Shown in pieces: positions 53,848-61,649 of a DNA stretch of 64,000 bases (positions within the stretch are counted from its first letter, which is position 1; each line of letters begins with the position of its first letter). The translations under genes and the position numbers were made by a program. The stretch covers positions 3,753,001 to 3,817,000 of the forward strand of contig NZ_CP137573.1 of NCBI RefSeq assembly GCF_033343995.1, written 5' to 3'. The DNA comes from Streptomyces sp. HUAS YS2 (GTDB lineage: Bacteria > Actinomycetota > Actinomycetes > Streptomycetales > Streptomycetaceae). The notes under the pieces were generated by a model, which was given only the letters and a program-made list of their open reading frames with translations, did no database searches and was not told where the DNA came from.

Positions 53848-54261
53848 ATGGCGACTGACCCGAGGAACCCGGACGACTCGTATCTCAGCTTCTGGCGCGA
53901 GTACCACATGTGCACGCTGACCACGCCGCGGCCGGACGGCACGCCGCACGTGGTGGCGGTGGGCGTCACGTACGACCCCGAGGGCGGCGAGAAGGGCATC
54001 GCCCGGGTGATCACGAACAAGCACAGCCACAAGGTCGCCAACGTCCTGGCGGCGGGCCCGGAGGGCGCGCGGGTGGCGGTGTGCCAGGTGGACAAGGGCC
54101 GCTGGGCGACGCTGGAGGGCGTGGCGCGGATCCGCACGGAGGCGGACGTCGTCGCGGACGCGGTCGACCGCTACGCGGCCCGGTACGGCCGCACGCCGGC
54201 GCCGAACCCGGACCGGGTGGTCATCGAGATCGCGCTGACCCGCGCGATGGGCCGGGCGTGA
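53848..54261 (+). CDS. Pyridoxamine 5'-phosphate oxidase-like flavin/F420 protein
   Basis: 137 residues, a split-barrel protein. SFWREYHMCTLTTPRPDGTPHVVAVGVTYD-type opening (cut here: YHMCTLTTPRPDGTPHVV) and KVANVLAAGPEGARVAVCQV match the family that binds FMN, F420 or haem. Substrate unknown. The gene diverges from clpB and its start is only 38 bases from the HAIR site, so heat-shock co-regulation is possible. A strong terminator follows. Confidence 0.82.
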   Translation: MATDPRNPDDSYLSFWREYHMCTLTTPRPDGTPHVVAVGVTYDPEGGEKGIARVITNKHSHKVANVLAAGPEGARVAVCQVDKGRWATLEGVARIRTEADVVADAVDRYAARYGRTPAPNPDRVVIEIALTRAMGRA

Positions 54262-54280
54262 CGCCACCGAGCGCGGACAG

Positions 54281-54325
54281 CACAGCGGCGCCATCGTGTT
54301 TCAGGTCCACGATGGCGCCGCTGTG
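54281..54325. terminator. Bidirectional terminator
   Basis: CACAGCGGCGCCATCGTG (54281-54298) pairs perfectly with 54308-54325 over a 9-base loop, between convergent genes. Confidence 0.85.
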
Positions 54326-54367
54326 TGGGGGAAGCACCTGAGCGATCTGGAACGACGGGGGAACCGC

Positions 54368-54685
54368 TCAGGCACTGCGGGGGGTGGCGGTGATGGTCTC
54401 TGGTTCGACCAGCTGGTGGTCCCGCTGGTCGAGATTGACGAAGATCATGCCGTACCGGATGGCACAGCGGACGGGCTGCGGGGCGCCTCGCGGCTTGCGC
54501 AGACATCGGTAGGCGCGGATGTCCTCGTCCTCCCCGCGCGTGATGATGATCGGCTCACCGAAGAGGGTGACCATCAACGAATCGCCACCGTGCGGCAAGG
54601 CCGTGACGAGGTCGATGAAGTGCCACCCGGATCGGTAGGCGGTCGCCATCTCGCGTCGGAAGCGCGAGTCCTCGGGGATGTTCAT
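54368..54685 (-). CDS. Short Rieske-like protein lacking cluster ligands
   Basis: 105 residues. SGWHFIDLVTALPHGGDSLMV, then LFGEPIIITRGEDEDIRAYRC and the closing YGMIFVNLD follow the order of the Rieske domain of ring-hydroxylating oxygenases. The cluster motifs CxH and CxxH are missing: the region between AYRCLRKPRG and RCAIRYG is short and has no histidine. So the fold may remain without an iron-sulphur cluster. It overlaps the upstream DPGW peptide gene by four bases (ATGA), so the two are translated together. Function unknown; a partner or processing role for the peptide is a guess. Confidence 0.6.
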   Translation of the reverse strand: MNIPEDSRFRREMATAYRSGWHFIDLVTALPHGGDSLMVTLFGEPIIITRGEDEDIRAYRCLRKPRGAPQPVRCAIRYGMIFVNLDQRDHQLVEPETITATPRSA

Positions 54686-54993
54686 GCCTCGAGGAGGTGC
54701 CAGCCGGGGTCCTGCATGTCCGCCGGGGACAGGGACCAGCCCGGGTCCTGAACGGCGGCCGGAGCGAAGCTCCAGCCCGGGTCCTGTGCGACAGCGGGTG
54801 CGAAGCTCCAGCCCGGGTCTTCGGTCACGGAGGCCGGGGTCAGAGACCAGCCCGGGTCGTTCGGGGCAGCGGCGGCCTGCACCTTCGCAGGCGTGGTGTG
54901 CCAGCCCGGGTCCTCGACCGCCCCCAGAACGCCCATCGCGGCAGCCGCGATGAAAGCTCCCGCGGTCACTGCGTGTATGAGTTTCTTCGTCAT
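54682..54993 (-). CDS. Secreted peptide with six DPGW repeats
   Basis: 103 residues. A signal peptide (KKLIHAVTAGAFIAAAAMGVLGA, split as KKLIHAV and TAGAFIAAAAMGVLGA) is followed by six DPGW units at 12-18-residue spacing: DPGWHTTPAKVQ, DPGWSLTPASVTE, DPGWSFAPAVAQ, DPGWSFAPAAVQ, DPGWSLSPADMQ and DPGWHLLEA at the end. Each unit is DPGW, two variable residues, then a Pro-Ala. The mature form would be about 76 residues without cysteine. ATG 54993 or GTG 54996 could start it after GAGG. It may be a surface or adhesive peptide, or a precursor cut at repeats. Confidence 0.7.
   Translation of the reverse strand: MTKKLIHAVTAGAFIAAAAMGVLGAVEDPGWHTTPAKVQAAAAPNDPGWSLTPASVTEDPGWSFAPAVAQDPGWSFAPAAVQDPGWSLSPADMQDPGWHLLEA
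54713..54924 (-). repeat. DNA repeats encoding the DPGW units
   Basis: The + strand carries six copies of CAGCCCGGGTC (one as CAGCCGGGGTC), three of them exactly 36 bases apart and the others at 39 and 54. The conserved DNA block around each Trp-Gly-Pro-Asp suggests duplication rather than convergent codon use. Confidence 0.85.
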
Positions 54994-55126
54994 CACCGAG
55001 CAACCTCACTTGAAGGCAACGTCTGTTCTTCGACCCCCGCGGCAACGACGATGGCTTACTCTCACCGCTTCCACCACCTCGGCCAGGCATCATGTTCCTG
55101 AGATGCAGGAGCCTGGGGGTGTACAT

Positions 55127-56107
55127 ATGCAGAAAAAACCGGACCGACCGGGGCACCCGCATTCGCATGCGGAGCTGTGCGAATCGGGCGGCGAGCTTTA
55201 CGCCACCGCTTTGCGTACGGGACGAATAGCCCGGTCGGAGGTCTCCGAGGCACCCTGTCTGCTCGACCTGTCCCTGCTCCACCCGGACCCCGACGACGCG
55301 CAGTGGCTCCGCCCGGTTCCGCCCTCGGCGGCTCTGGCTCAATTGCTGCAGCCCATCGAGCGCGAGATCCTCGACCGCCGGCGACTCACCGTCGAACTCT
55401 CCGACGCGTTCGAACCGTTCATGGCCATCAGCGCCCAGGAGTCGCCCACGACGCACGCCATCACGGTGCTCGAAGGGATCGACCGGATCAACACCACCCT
55501 GGACCGGGTGGTGGCCAACTGTACGCGGGAGCTGCTGACCGTCCAGCCGGGCGGCGGGCGCCCCGCGCACGCCCTCAGCGAGGCGCTCGGGCGCGTCACC
55601 CCGCTGCTCGGTCGCGGCATTCGCATGCGCACCCTCTACCAGCACACGGCGCGTCATACCGAGCTCACCCTGGCCTACTTGGAGCACGTCGGCCCCGAGG
55701 TCCAGGTGCGCACGCTCGAGGAGATCATCGACCGGCTGATCGTCGTCGACCGCGAGGTGGCCTTCATCCCCGCCCGGCAGGACCGCCAGATCGCCCTGGA
55801 GCTCCGGCACCCCGGCCTCGTCACCTATCTCGCCAACGTGTTCGACCAGTTCTGGCGACTGGCCGTGCCCATCAAGGCGGAGATCCCGTACGACCTCAAG
55901 ACCGACGACATCAGCGGGGTCCAGCGCTCCATCGCCCGGCTCCTCGTCGAGGGCCATGTCGACGAGGCCATCGCCCGCCGGCTCGGCATGAACGTGCGGA
56001 CCTGCCGGGCGCACATCGCCAAGCTCGCCGCCGCGCTCGGCAGCGGCAGCCGGGCCCAACTCGGGTATCTCATCGCCCAGTCCGGGATCCTGGAGCAGGA
56101 CCGGTGA
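55127..56107 (+). CDS. LuxR-type transcriptional regulator (PLD-like middle domain)
   Basis: 326 residues. A middle region (about 130-230) with LSEALGRVTPLLGRGIRMRTLYQHTARH and EEIIDRLIVVDREVAFIPAR resembles the phospholipase-D-like sensor domains of TrmB/LuxR-type streptomycete regulators. The C-terminal helix-turn-helix is SGVQRSIARLLVEGHVDEAIARRLGMNVRTCRAHIAKLAAALG. There is no receiver domain. ATG 55127 has GGGGG eight bases upstream. It diverges from the DPGW peptide operon and is the likely controller of it. Confidence 0.82.
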   Translation: MQKKPDRPGHPHSHAELCESGGELYATALRTGRIARSEVSEAPCLLDLSLLHPDPDDAQWLRPVPPSAALAQLLQPIEREILDRRRLTVELSDAFEPFMAISAQESPTTHAITVLEGIDRINTTLDRVVANCTRELLTVQPGGGRPAHALSEALGRVTPLLGRGIRMRTLYQHTARHTELTLAYLEHVGPEVQVRTLEEIIDRLIVVDREVAFIPARQDRQIALELRHPGLVTYLANVFDQFWRLAVPIKAEIPYDLKTDDISGVQRSIARLLVEGHVDEAIARRLGMNVRTCRAHIAKLAAALGSGSRAQLGYLIAQSGILEQDR

Positions 56108-56589
56108 CCGCGACCGCGCAGACGCCGCGGGTGGCGCTCGACCACGCCTCCGGGACCGTGCGCGTCGCCGGTGACGGGCTGCCCGAGGTGATCGTCGCGC
56201 GCACGCCCGGGGACGGCGAGACGAACGACGCCGTCCCCGTCGGCACCCGCGACCCCGCCCGCCTCACGCTCACCGTCGACGGGCTGCCCGCCGTCCTCCG
56301 GCCGGCCAAGGGGCGGTTGTTCCGGCGCTCGTACCGCGTCGACGCCGCCGTCGACGGGGTCCGCTACCGCCTCGTGCCCTGCTCGTACGCCGAGAGCCGG
56401 CTCACCCGCGACGGCCGCGCCCTCGGGCTGCTGGACTCCACCGGGGACGGCCTCGTCGGCGCCGAATGGCACGACGGCGTCCAGCCACGGGACATCGCCC
56501 TCGGCACCGCCCTCGCCGCCGCGTTCGGCACCGGCGCCGCGCCCTGGTGGGAGATCGCCGCCGATGCGATCGGCGAGCTGATCCCGTAA
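56104..56589 (+). CDS. Conserved hypothetical protein coupled to the LuxR gene
   Basis: 161 residues, soluble. GTG 56104 overlaps the regulator stop (GTGA), so the two are translated together. Features include LTVDGLPAVLRPAKGRLFRRSYRVDAAVDG and YRLVPCSYAESRLTRDGRALGLLDSTGDG (split), and ALAAAFGTGAAPWWEIAADAIGELIP at the end, which looks like a short hydrophobic helix. I do not recognise the family. Small streptomycete proteins of this type are of unknown function. Confidence 0.6.
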   Translation: MTATAQTPRVALDHASGTVRVAGDGLPEVIVARTPGDGETNDAVPVGTRDPARLTLTVDGLPAVLRPAKGRLFRRSYRVDAAVDGVRYRLVPCSYAESRLTRDGRALGLLDSTGDGLVGAEWHDGVQPRDIALGTALAAAFGTGAAPWWEIAADAIGELIP

Positions 56590-56616
56590 CCCCCGCCCGG
56601 GCCGGCGGACACGCGA

Positions 56617-56648
56617 CGAGGCCCCCTCCCGGACGGGAGGGGGCCTCG
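56617..56648. terminator. Bidirectional terminator
   Basis: CGAGGCCCCCTCCC (56617-56630) pairs with GGGAGGGGGCCTCG (56635-56648) over 4 bases, between the hypothetical gene and hspR. Confidence 0.85.
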
Positions 56649-56664
56649 TTCGACGACCGTGGAG

Positions 56665-57120
56665 CTACTCGCCGGGGCGCTTCGGCCGCCACACGACCAG
56701 CGCGCTGGTCTGCTGCACGTCCTGGTACGGCACCAGGTCGCGCCGGTACGAGGCGTGCACCTGGGCCTCGCGCTGCCGCAGCGTCGCCGCAGCGCCCTCG
56801 ACGGCCGCCGACAGCTCGGCGACCCGCGCCTGCAGCGCGGCGACCTGGTTCTCCAGCTCGATGATGCGCTTGATGCCGGCCAGGTTGATGCCCTCGTCCT
56901 GCGACAACGCCTGCACCTGACGGAGCAGTTCGATGTCGCGGGCCGAGTAGCGCCGCCCCCGGCCCGCGGTGCGGTCCGGGGAGACCAGCCCGAGCCGGTC
57001 GTACTGGCGCAGGGTCTGCGGGTGCAGGCCGGAGAGCTGGGCCGCCACCGAGATGACGTACACCGGCGTCTCGTCGGTCAGTTCGTACGGGTTACGGCTG
57101 CGCCCCGGACGGCTCTCCAT
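56665..57120 (-). CDS. hspR: Heat-shock repressor HspR (MerR family)
   Basis: 151 residues. The MerR helix-turn-helix is VYVISVAAQLSGLHPQTLRQYDRLGLVSPDRT; RYSARDIELLRQVQALSQDEGINLAGIKRIIELE is the wing and dimer part, followed by a coiled coil (QVAALQARVAELSAAVE). HspR represses the dnaK and clpB operons by binding HAIR sites, with DnaK as corepressor in S. coelicolor. It is the last gene of dnaK-grpE-dnaJ-hspR, four bases after dnaJ. Confidence 0.96.
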   Translation of the reverse strand: MESRPGRSRNPYELTDETPVYVISVAAQLSGLHPQTLRQYDRLGLVSPDRTAGRGRRYSARDIELLRQVQALSQDEGINLAGIKRIIELENQVAALQARVAELSAAVEGAAATLRQREAQVHASYRRDLVPYQDVQQTSALVVWRPKRPGE

Positions 57121-57124
57121 GTCC

Positions 57125-58303
57125 TCATGCTCCCTTCGCGGCCTGGAACAGCTCCGCCCGCGGGTCCTCGCCCGCGGTCGCCTCGCGGTACGTCTCGAGG
57201 GCCTCGCGCGCCTTGTCGGTCAGGTCCGTGGGGACCTGGACCTCCACCGTCACCAGCAGGTCGCCGCGGGTGCCGTCCTTGCGGACCGCTCCCTTGCCGC
57301 GGGCCCGCATCGTCCGGCCGTTGGGCGTGCCCGCCGGCAGTTTGAGGGTGACCGGGGGGCCGCCCAGCGTCGGGACCTTGATCTCGCCGCCGAGCGCCGC
57401 CTCGTCGAAGGTGACGGGGACGGTGACGGTCAGGTTGTCGTCCTTGCGGCCGAACACCGGGTGGGCGTCGACGTGCACGACGACGTACAGGTCGCCGTTC
57501 GGCCCGCCGCGCTCGCCCGGCGCGCCCTTGCCGCGCAGCCGGATCCGCTGGCCGTCGGAGACGCCCGCCGGGATCCGGACCTGCATGGTCCGGGACGACT
57601 TGGCGCGTCCGCTGCCCTGGCAGACCTCGCAGGGGTTCTCCGCGATCAGGCCGCGGCCCTTGCAGTCCACGCACGGGTCGGTGAGCGAGAAGCCGCCGCC
57701 CGAGCCGCGCGAGACCTGGCCGGTGCCGACGCAGGTCGGGCACACGCGGGGCGTGCCGTTCGTGTCACCGGTGCCGGAGCAGGCCTTGCAGGGCTGCTGG
57801 CTGGACATCCGCAGCGGGACCGTGGCCCCGTCGACCGCCTCGGTGAAGCTGAGCGTCACCTCGGACTCGATGTCCTGTCCGCGGCGCGGCTGGGTACGCG
57901 TACCCGCGCCGCCCGCGCCCCGGTTGAACAGCCCGCCGAAGACGTCCCCGAGCCCGCCGCCGAAGCCGCCGGCCTGGCCGCCGGCCCCCTGGGCGCCGCC
58001 GAAGAGGTCGCCCAGGTCGAAGTTGAAGGAGCCGCCGCCCGGGCCGCCGGCCCGGAAGCCGCCGTTGCCGAACAGGGCGCGGGCGTCGTCGTACTCCTTG
58101 CGCTTCTTCGGGTCGCCGAGGATGTCGTTCGCCTCGGAGATCTCCTTGAAGCGCTCCTCCGCCTTGGTGTCGCCCTTGTTGGCGTCCGGGTGGTTCTCGC
58201 GGGCGAGCTTCCGGTACGCCTTCTTGATCTCGGCGTCGGTGGCGTCCTTGGGGACGCCGAGAACCTTGTAGTAGTCCTTCTCCACGAAGTCCTTCGTGTT
58301 CAC
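57125..58303 (-). CDS. dnaJ: Chaperone DnaJ
   Basis: 392 residues. J domain with HPD (ENHPDANKGD), a Gly/Phe-rich region, four zinc repeats (CKACSGTG, CPTCVGTG, CVDCKGRG, CEVCQGSG), then the substrate-binding C-terminal domains. It stimulates the DnaK ATPase. GTG 58303 follows GAGGAGGG. Third gene of the dnaK operon. Confidence 0.96.
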   Translation of the reverse strand: MNTKDFVEKDYYKVLGVPKDATDAEIKKAYRKLARENHPDANKGDTKAEERFKEISEANDILGDPKKRKEYDDARALFGNGGFRAGGPGGGSFNFDLGDLFGGAQGAGGQAGGFGGGLGDVFGGLFNRGAGGAGTRTQPRRGQDIESEVTLSFTEAVDGATVPLRMSSQQPCKACSGTGDTNGTPRVCPTCVGTGQVSRGSGGGFSLTDPCVDCKGRGLIAENPCEVCQGSGRAKSSRTMQVRIPAGVSDGQRIRLRGKGAPGERGGPNGDLYVVVHVDAHPVFGRKDDNLTVTVPVTFDEAALGGEIKVPTLGGPPVTLKLPAGTPNGRTMRARGKGAVRKDGTRGDLLVTVEVQVPTDLTDKAREALETYREATAGEDPRAELFQAAKGA

Positions 58304-58333
58304 CGGCGTCCCTCCTCTCGGACGATCTTCGCG

Positions 58334-58987
58334 TCAGCCCTTTTCGGGGCCACCGCTCTCCTCGTCGGCCTTCTTCTTCTCGTCCTTCGCGGCCGGCGCC
58401 GCCCCGGGCTGGGGCTCCGCCACCGCGACACGGGCGGGCCGGATGGTCCGCTCGCCGATCCGGTACCCCGGCTGCAGGATCGCCACGCAGGTCGTCTCGG
58501 TGACGTCCGGCGCGTACGAGTGCATCAGGGCCTCGTGGATCGTCGGGTCGAAGGGCTCACCCTCCTTGCCGAACTGCTGCAGGCCCATCTTGGCGACGAC
58601 CGTCTCCAGCGATTCGGCCACCGACTTGAACCCGCCCACGAGCTCGCCGTGGTCCCGCGCCCGGCCGACGTCGTCGAGCACGGGCAGCAGCTCCGTCAGG
58701 AGGCCCGCGACGGCGATCTCCTTGACGGTGATCCGGTCGCGCTCCACCCGGCGGCGGTAGTTCTGGTACTCGGCCTGGAGCCGCTGGAGGTCCCCGGTGC
58801 GCTCGGTGAGCGCGGTGCGGACCTGGTCCAGCTCGGCCGTCAGACCGGCGGTCTTGAGTGCGTCCCCGGCCGGGGCCGCCGGGCCCTCCTCCGTGGAGGG
58901 GGACTCGGCGGCATCGGCGGCGTCGTCAGGGGTGGCGCCGGAGGGGACGTCGGGCTTCTCCTCGAAGCCCGGGGTCTCCTCCGTCAT
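58334..58987 (-). CDS. grpE: Nucleotide exchange factor GrpE
   Basis: 217 residues. A long N-terminal coiled coil (LTAELDQVRTALTERTGDLQRLQAEYQNYRRRVERDR, split at residue limits) leads to LLPVLDDVGRARDHGELVGGFKSVAESLE and the beta-wing FDPTIHEALMHS. It exchanges ADP for ATP on DnaK. Its ATG shares one base with the dnaK stop (TGATG), so translation is coupled. Confidence 0.95.
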   Translation of the reverse strand: MTEETPGFEEKPDVPSGATPDDAADAAESPSTEEGPAAPAGDALKTAGLTAELDQVRTALTERTGDLQRLQAEYQNYRRRVERDRITVKEIAVAGLLTELLPVLDDVGRARDHGELVGGFKSVAESLETVVAKMGLQQFGKEGEPFDPTIHEALMHSYAPDVTETTCVAILQPGYRIGERTIRPARVAVAEPQPGAAPAAKDEKKKADEESGGPEKG

Positions 58988-60831
58988 CAGACAGCGCCGC
59001 CCTTCGCGTCACCGGGCTTCTCGTCGTCCACGATCTCGGCGTCGACGACGTCGTCGTCGGCCTTCGGGGCCTCGGCGCCACCCGCGGCCTGGGCGGCCTG
59101 GGCGTCGGCGTAGAGGGCCTGACCGAGCTTCTGGGAGACGGCCGCGACCTTCTCGGTGGCGGTACGGATCTCGGCGGAGTCCTCGCCCTTGAGCTTCTCC
59201 TTCAGCTCGGCGACGGCGGCCTCGACCTCGGTCTTGACGTCACCCGGGACCTTGTCCTCGTTGTCCTTGAGGAACTTCTCGGTCTGGTAGACGAGCTGCT
59301 CGCCCTGGTTGCGGTTCTCGGCGGCCTCGCGGCGGGCGTGGTCCTCCTCCGCGTACTTCTCGGCCTCTTCGCGCATCCGGTTGACCTCGTCCTTCGGCAG
59401 CGAGGAGCCACCGGTGACGGTCATCTTCTGCTCCTTGCCCGTGCCCAGGTCCTTCGCGGTCACGTGCATGATGCCGTTGGCGTCGATGTCGAAGGCGACC
59501 TCGATCTGCGGGACACCGCGCGGGGCCGGCGGCAGACCGGTCAGCTCGAACATGCCGAGCTTCTTGTTGTACGCCGCGATCTCGCGCTCGCCCTGGTAGA
59601 CCTGGATCTGGACGGACGGCTGGTTGTCCTCGGCGGTGGTGAAGATCTCGGACCGCTTGGTCGGGATCGTCGTGTTCCGCTCGATGAGCTTCGTCATGAT
59701 GCCGCCCTTGGTCTCGATACCGAGGGACAGCGGGGTCACGTCGAGGAGCAGGACGTCCTTGACCTCACCCTTGAGGACACCGGCCTGCAGGGCGGCGCCG
59801 ATGGCGACGACCTCGTCCGGGTTCACGCCCTTGTTGGCCTCGTTGCCGCCGGTCAGTTCCTTGACCAGGTCGGCGACGGCCGGCATACGGGTCGAGCCAC
59901 CGACGAGAACGACGTGGTCGATCTCGCCGAGCTGGATGCCCGCGTCCTTGATGACGTTGTGGAACGGCGTCTTGCAGCGCTCCAGGAGGTCCGCGGTGAG
60001 CTGCTGGAACTGGGCGCGCGTGAGCTTCTCGTCCAGGTGCAGCGGGCCCTCGGCGGAGGCCGTGATGTAGGGCAGGTTGATCGTGGTCTCGGTCGAGGAC
60101 GAGAGCTCGATCTTCGCCTTCTCCGCGGCCTCGCGGAGACGCTGGAGAGCCATCTTGTCCTTGGACAGGTCCACGCCGTGCCCGTTGGCGAACTGCTTCA
60201 CCAGGTAGTCGACGACGCGCTGGTCCCAGTCGTCACCACCGAGGTGGTTGTCACCGTTGGTGGCCTTCACCTCGACGACGCCGTCGCCGATCTCCAGGAG
60301 GGACACGTCGAAGGTGCCGCCACCGAGGTCGAAGACGAGGATCGTCTGGTCGTCCTTGTCGAGGCCGTAGGCCAGGGCGGCCGCGGTCGGCTCGTTGACG
60401 ATGCGCAGGACGTTGAGGCCCGCGATCTCACCGGCCTCCTTGGTGGCCTGACGCTCGGAGTCGTTGAAGTACGCCGGGACGGTGATGACCGCGTCGACGA
60501 CCTTCTCGCCCAGGTACGCCTCGGCGTCACGCTTCAGCTTCTGCAGGATGAAGGCGCTCATCTGCTGCGGGTTGAAGCTCTTGCCGTCGATGTCGATCTT
60601 CCAGTCGGTGCCCATGTGGCGCTTGACCGACCGGATGGTGCGATCGACGTTGGTGACCGCCTGACGCTTGGCGACCTCGCCGACGAGCACCTCGCCGTTC
60701 TTCGCGAAGGCGACGACGGACGGCGTGGTCCTGGCGCCCTCGGCGTTGGTGATGACGGTGGGCTCGCCGCCTTCGAGAACGCTGACGACGGAGTTAGTCG
60801 TGCCCAGGTCGATGCCGACCGCACGTGCCAT
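58987..60831 (-). CDS. dnaK: Chaperone DnaK (Hsp70)
   Basis: 614 residues. ATPase domain begins VGIDLGTTNSVVSVLEGGEP; IVNEPTAAALAYGL, LVFDLGGGTFDVSLLEIG and VVLVGGSTRMPAV are Hsp70 signatures, followed by the substrate domain (DVTPLSLGIETKGG) and lid. GGAGGAAT precedes the ATG. Two HAIR sites lie 24 and 76 bases upstream, so it is repressed by HspR until heat or unfolded protein removes DnaK from the repressor. Confidence 0.97.
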   Translation of the reverse strand: MARAVGIDLGTTNSVVSVLEGGEPTVITNAEGARTTPSVVAFAKNGEVLVGEVAKRQAVTNVDRTIRSVKRHMGTDWKIDIDGKSFNPQQMSAFILQKLKRDAEAYLGEKVVDAVITVPAYFNDSERQATKEAGEIAGLNVLRIVNEPTAAALAYGLDKDDQTILVFDLGGGTFDVSLLEIGDGVVEVKATNGDNHLGGDDWDQRVVDYLVKQFANGHGVDLSKDKMALQRLREAAEKAKIELSSSTETTINLPYITASAEGPLHLDEKLTRAQFQQLTADLLERCKTPFHNVIKDAGIQLGEIDHVVLVGGSTRMPAVADLVKELTGGNEANKGVNPDEVVAIGAALQAGVLKGEVKDVLLLDVTPLSLGIETKGGIMTKLIERNTTIPTKRSEIFTTAEDNQPSVQIQVYQGEREIAAYNKKLGMFELTGLPPAPRGVPQIEVAFDIDANGIMHVTAKDLGTGKEQKMTVTGGSSLPKDEVNRMREEAEKYAEEDHARREAAENRNQGEQLVYQTEKFLKDNEDKVPGDVKTEVEAAVAELKEKLKGEDSAEIRTATEKVAAVSQKLGQALYADAQAAQAAGGAEAPKADDDVVDAEIVDDEKPGDAKGGAV

Positions 60832-60854
60832 TTCGATTCCTCCAGCTGAACTGA

Positions 60855-60875
60855 CTTGAGTGGAACTCGCTCAAG
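60855..60875. promoter_or_regulatory. HAIR operator 1 upstream of dnaK
   Basis: CTTGAGT-GGAACTC-GCTCAAG matches the HspR consensus CTTGAGT-N7-ACTCAAG in 13 of 14 arm positions. It lies 24 bases before the dnaK start, likely over the transcription start. Confidence 0.92.
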
Positions 60876-60906
60876 GATGCACCACCCGTCCCACGGAGTC
60901 AACAGA

Positions 60907-60927
60907 CCTGAGTGGAGTCGACTCAAC
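60907..60927. promoter_or_regulatory. HAIR operator 2 upstream of dnaK
   Basis: CCTGAGT-GGAGTCG-ACTCAAC matches the same consensus in 12 of 14 arm positions, 52 bases (about five helical turns) from the first. Confidence 0.88.
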
Positions 60928-61104
60928 TCTTCGTCGGACAGGGGGCTCAGGTGGAGCCCTGGGGAGGGCCGGATCGCGGTGTGGCGACCGGGAATTCGGG
61001 GTTCCGGGTGAGAGGGTCGGGGCATTCGTGGATCAAAGCCGGACATATCCCATGACGGACCTCTTGAAGGGTCCCATGAACCGGCATGAAGCGGAGGTAA
61101 GGGC

Positions 61105-61143
61105 ATGAGCGGAGGCGGCGGCCCGCAGGAGGCAGCGGCATGA
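61105..61143 (+). CDS. 12-codon leader reading frame before the sugar transferase
   Basis: ATG AGC GGA GGC... encodes MSGGGGPQEAAA and stops at 61141-61143, overlapping the sugar transferase ATG as ATGA. It has its own good ribosome site (GGAGG, 61093-61097, seven bases before the ATG). Translating it would bring ribosomes to the next start. The second ribosome site AGGAGG for the main gene lies inside it. Whether the peptide matters is unknown. Confidence 0.5.
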   Translation: MSGGGGPQEAAA

Positions 61144-61649
61144 CGGCCAAGCGCGTACTCGATCTCACCGTCGCCCTGATCCTGCTCCTGCTCCTCTCCC
61201 CCGTCCTGCTCGCCGTCGCAGCGGCGCTCGCGCTGTCCGCGCTCGGCCCCCTGGAGGCCCCGGGCGGGGTGCTGCGCCGGGAGGTACGGGCAGGGCTCGG
61301 CGGGCGCCCGTACCACCTGCTGAGCTTCCGCGGCGGCGGTCGCCCGATCACCCGGCTGCCGCAACTGCTCCATGTCGTGCGTGGCGAGATGTCGCTGGTC
61401 GGTCCGGCGCCACTGTCGCCCGACGACGAGGAGTGCCGGGGCGAGGGCCGGCGGCGACTGACCGTACGGCCGGGGCTGACCGGACTGTGGCAGGTCAGCG
61501 GCCGGTCGGACCTGCCGTGGGAGGAGATGACCCTGCTCGATCTCCACTATGTGGACCATCACTGGCTGGGCATGGATCTGGCGATTCTGGGCCGTACGAT
61601 TCACGCATGGACACGGGCGTCCGTGAAGGCATCGGCGCACGTCTCCTGA
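61140..61649 (+). CDS. Minimal phosphoglycosyl transferase homologue, catalytic dyad missing
   Basis: 169 residues. A re-entrant N-terminal helix (KRVLDLTVALILLLLLSPVLL) and the block RLPQLLHVVRGEMSLVGPAPL, then VRPGLTGLWQVSGRSDLPWEEM and LDLHYV, place it in the PglC/WcaJ sugar-phosphate transferase family, which loads undecaprenyl phosphate. In active members LDELPQL carries the Asp-Glu pair; here it reads ITRLPQL (Thr71, Arg72), and the linker before it is about 30 residues shorter. It may be inactive or regulatory. AGGAGG precedes the ATG. Confidence 0.75.
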   Translation: MTAKRVLDLTVALILLLLLSPVLLAVAAALALSALGPLEAPGGVLRREVRAGLGGRPYHLLSFRGGGRPITRLPQLLHVVRGEMSLVGPAPLSPDDEECRGEGRRRLTVRPGLTGLWQVSGRSDLPWEEMTLLDLHYVDHHWLGMDLAILGRTIHAWTRASVKASAHVS

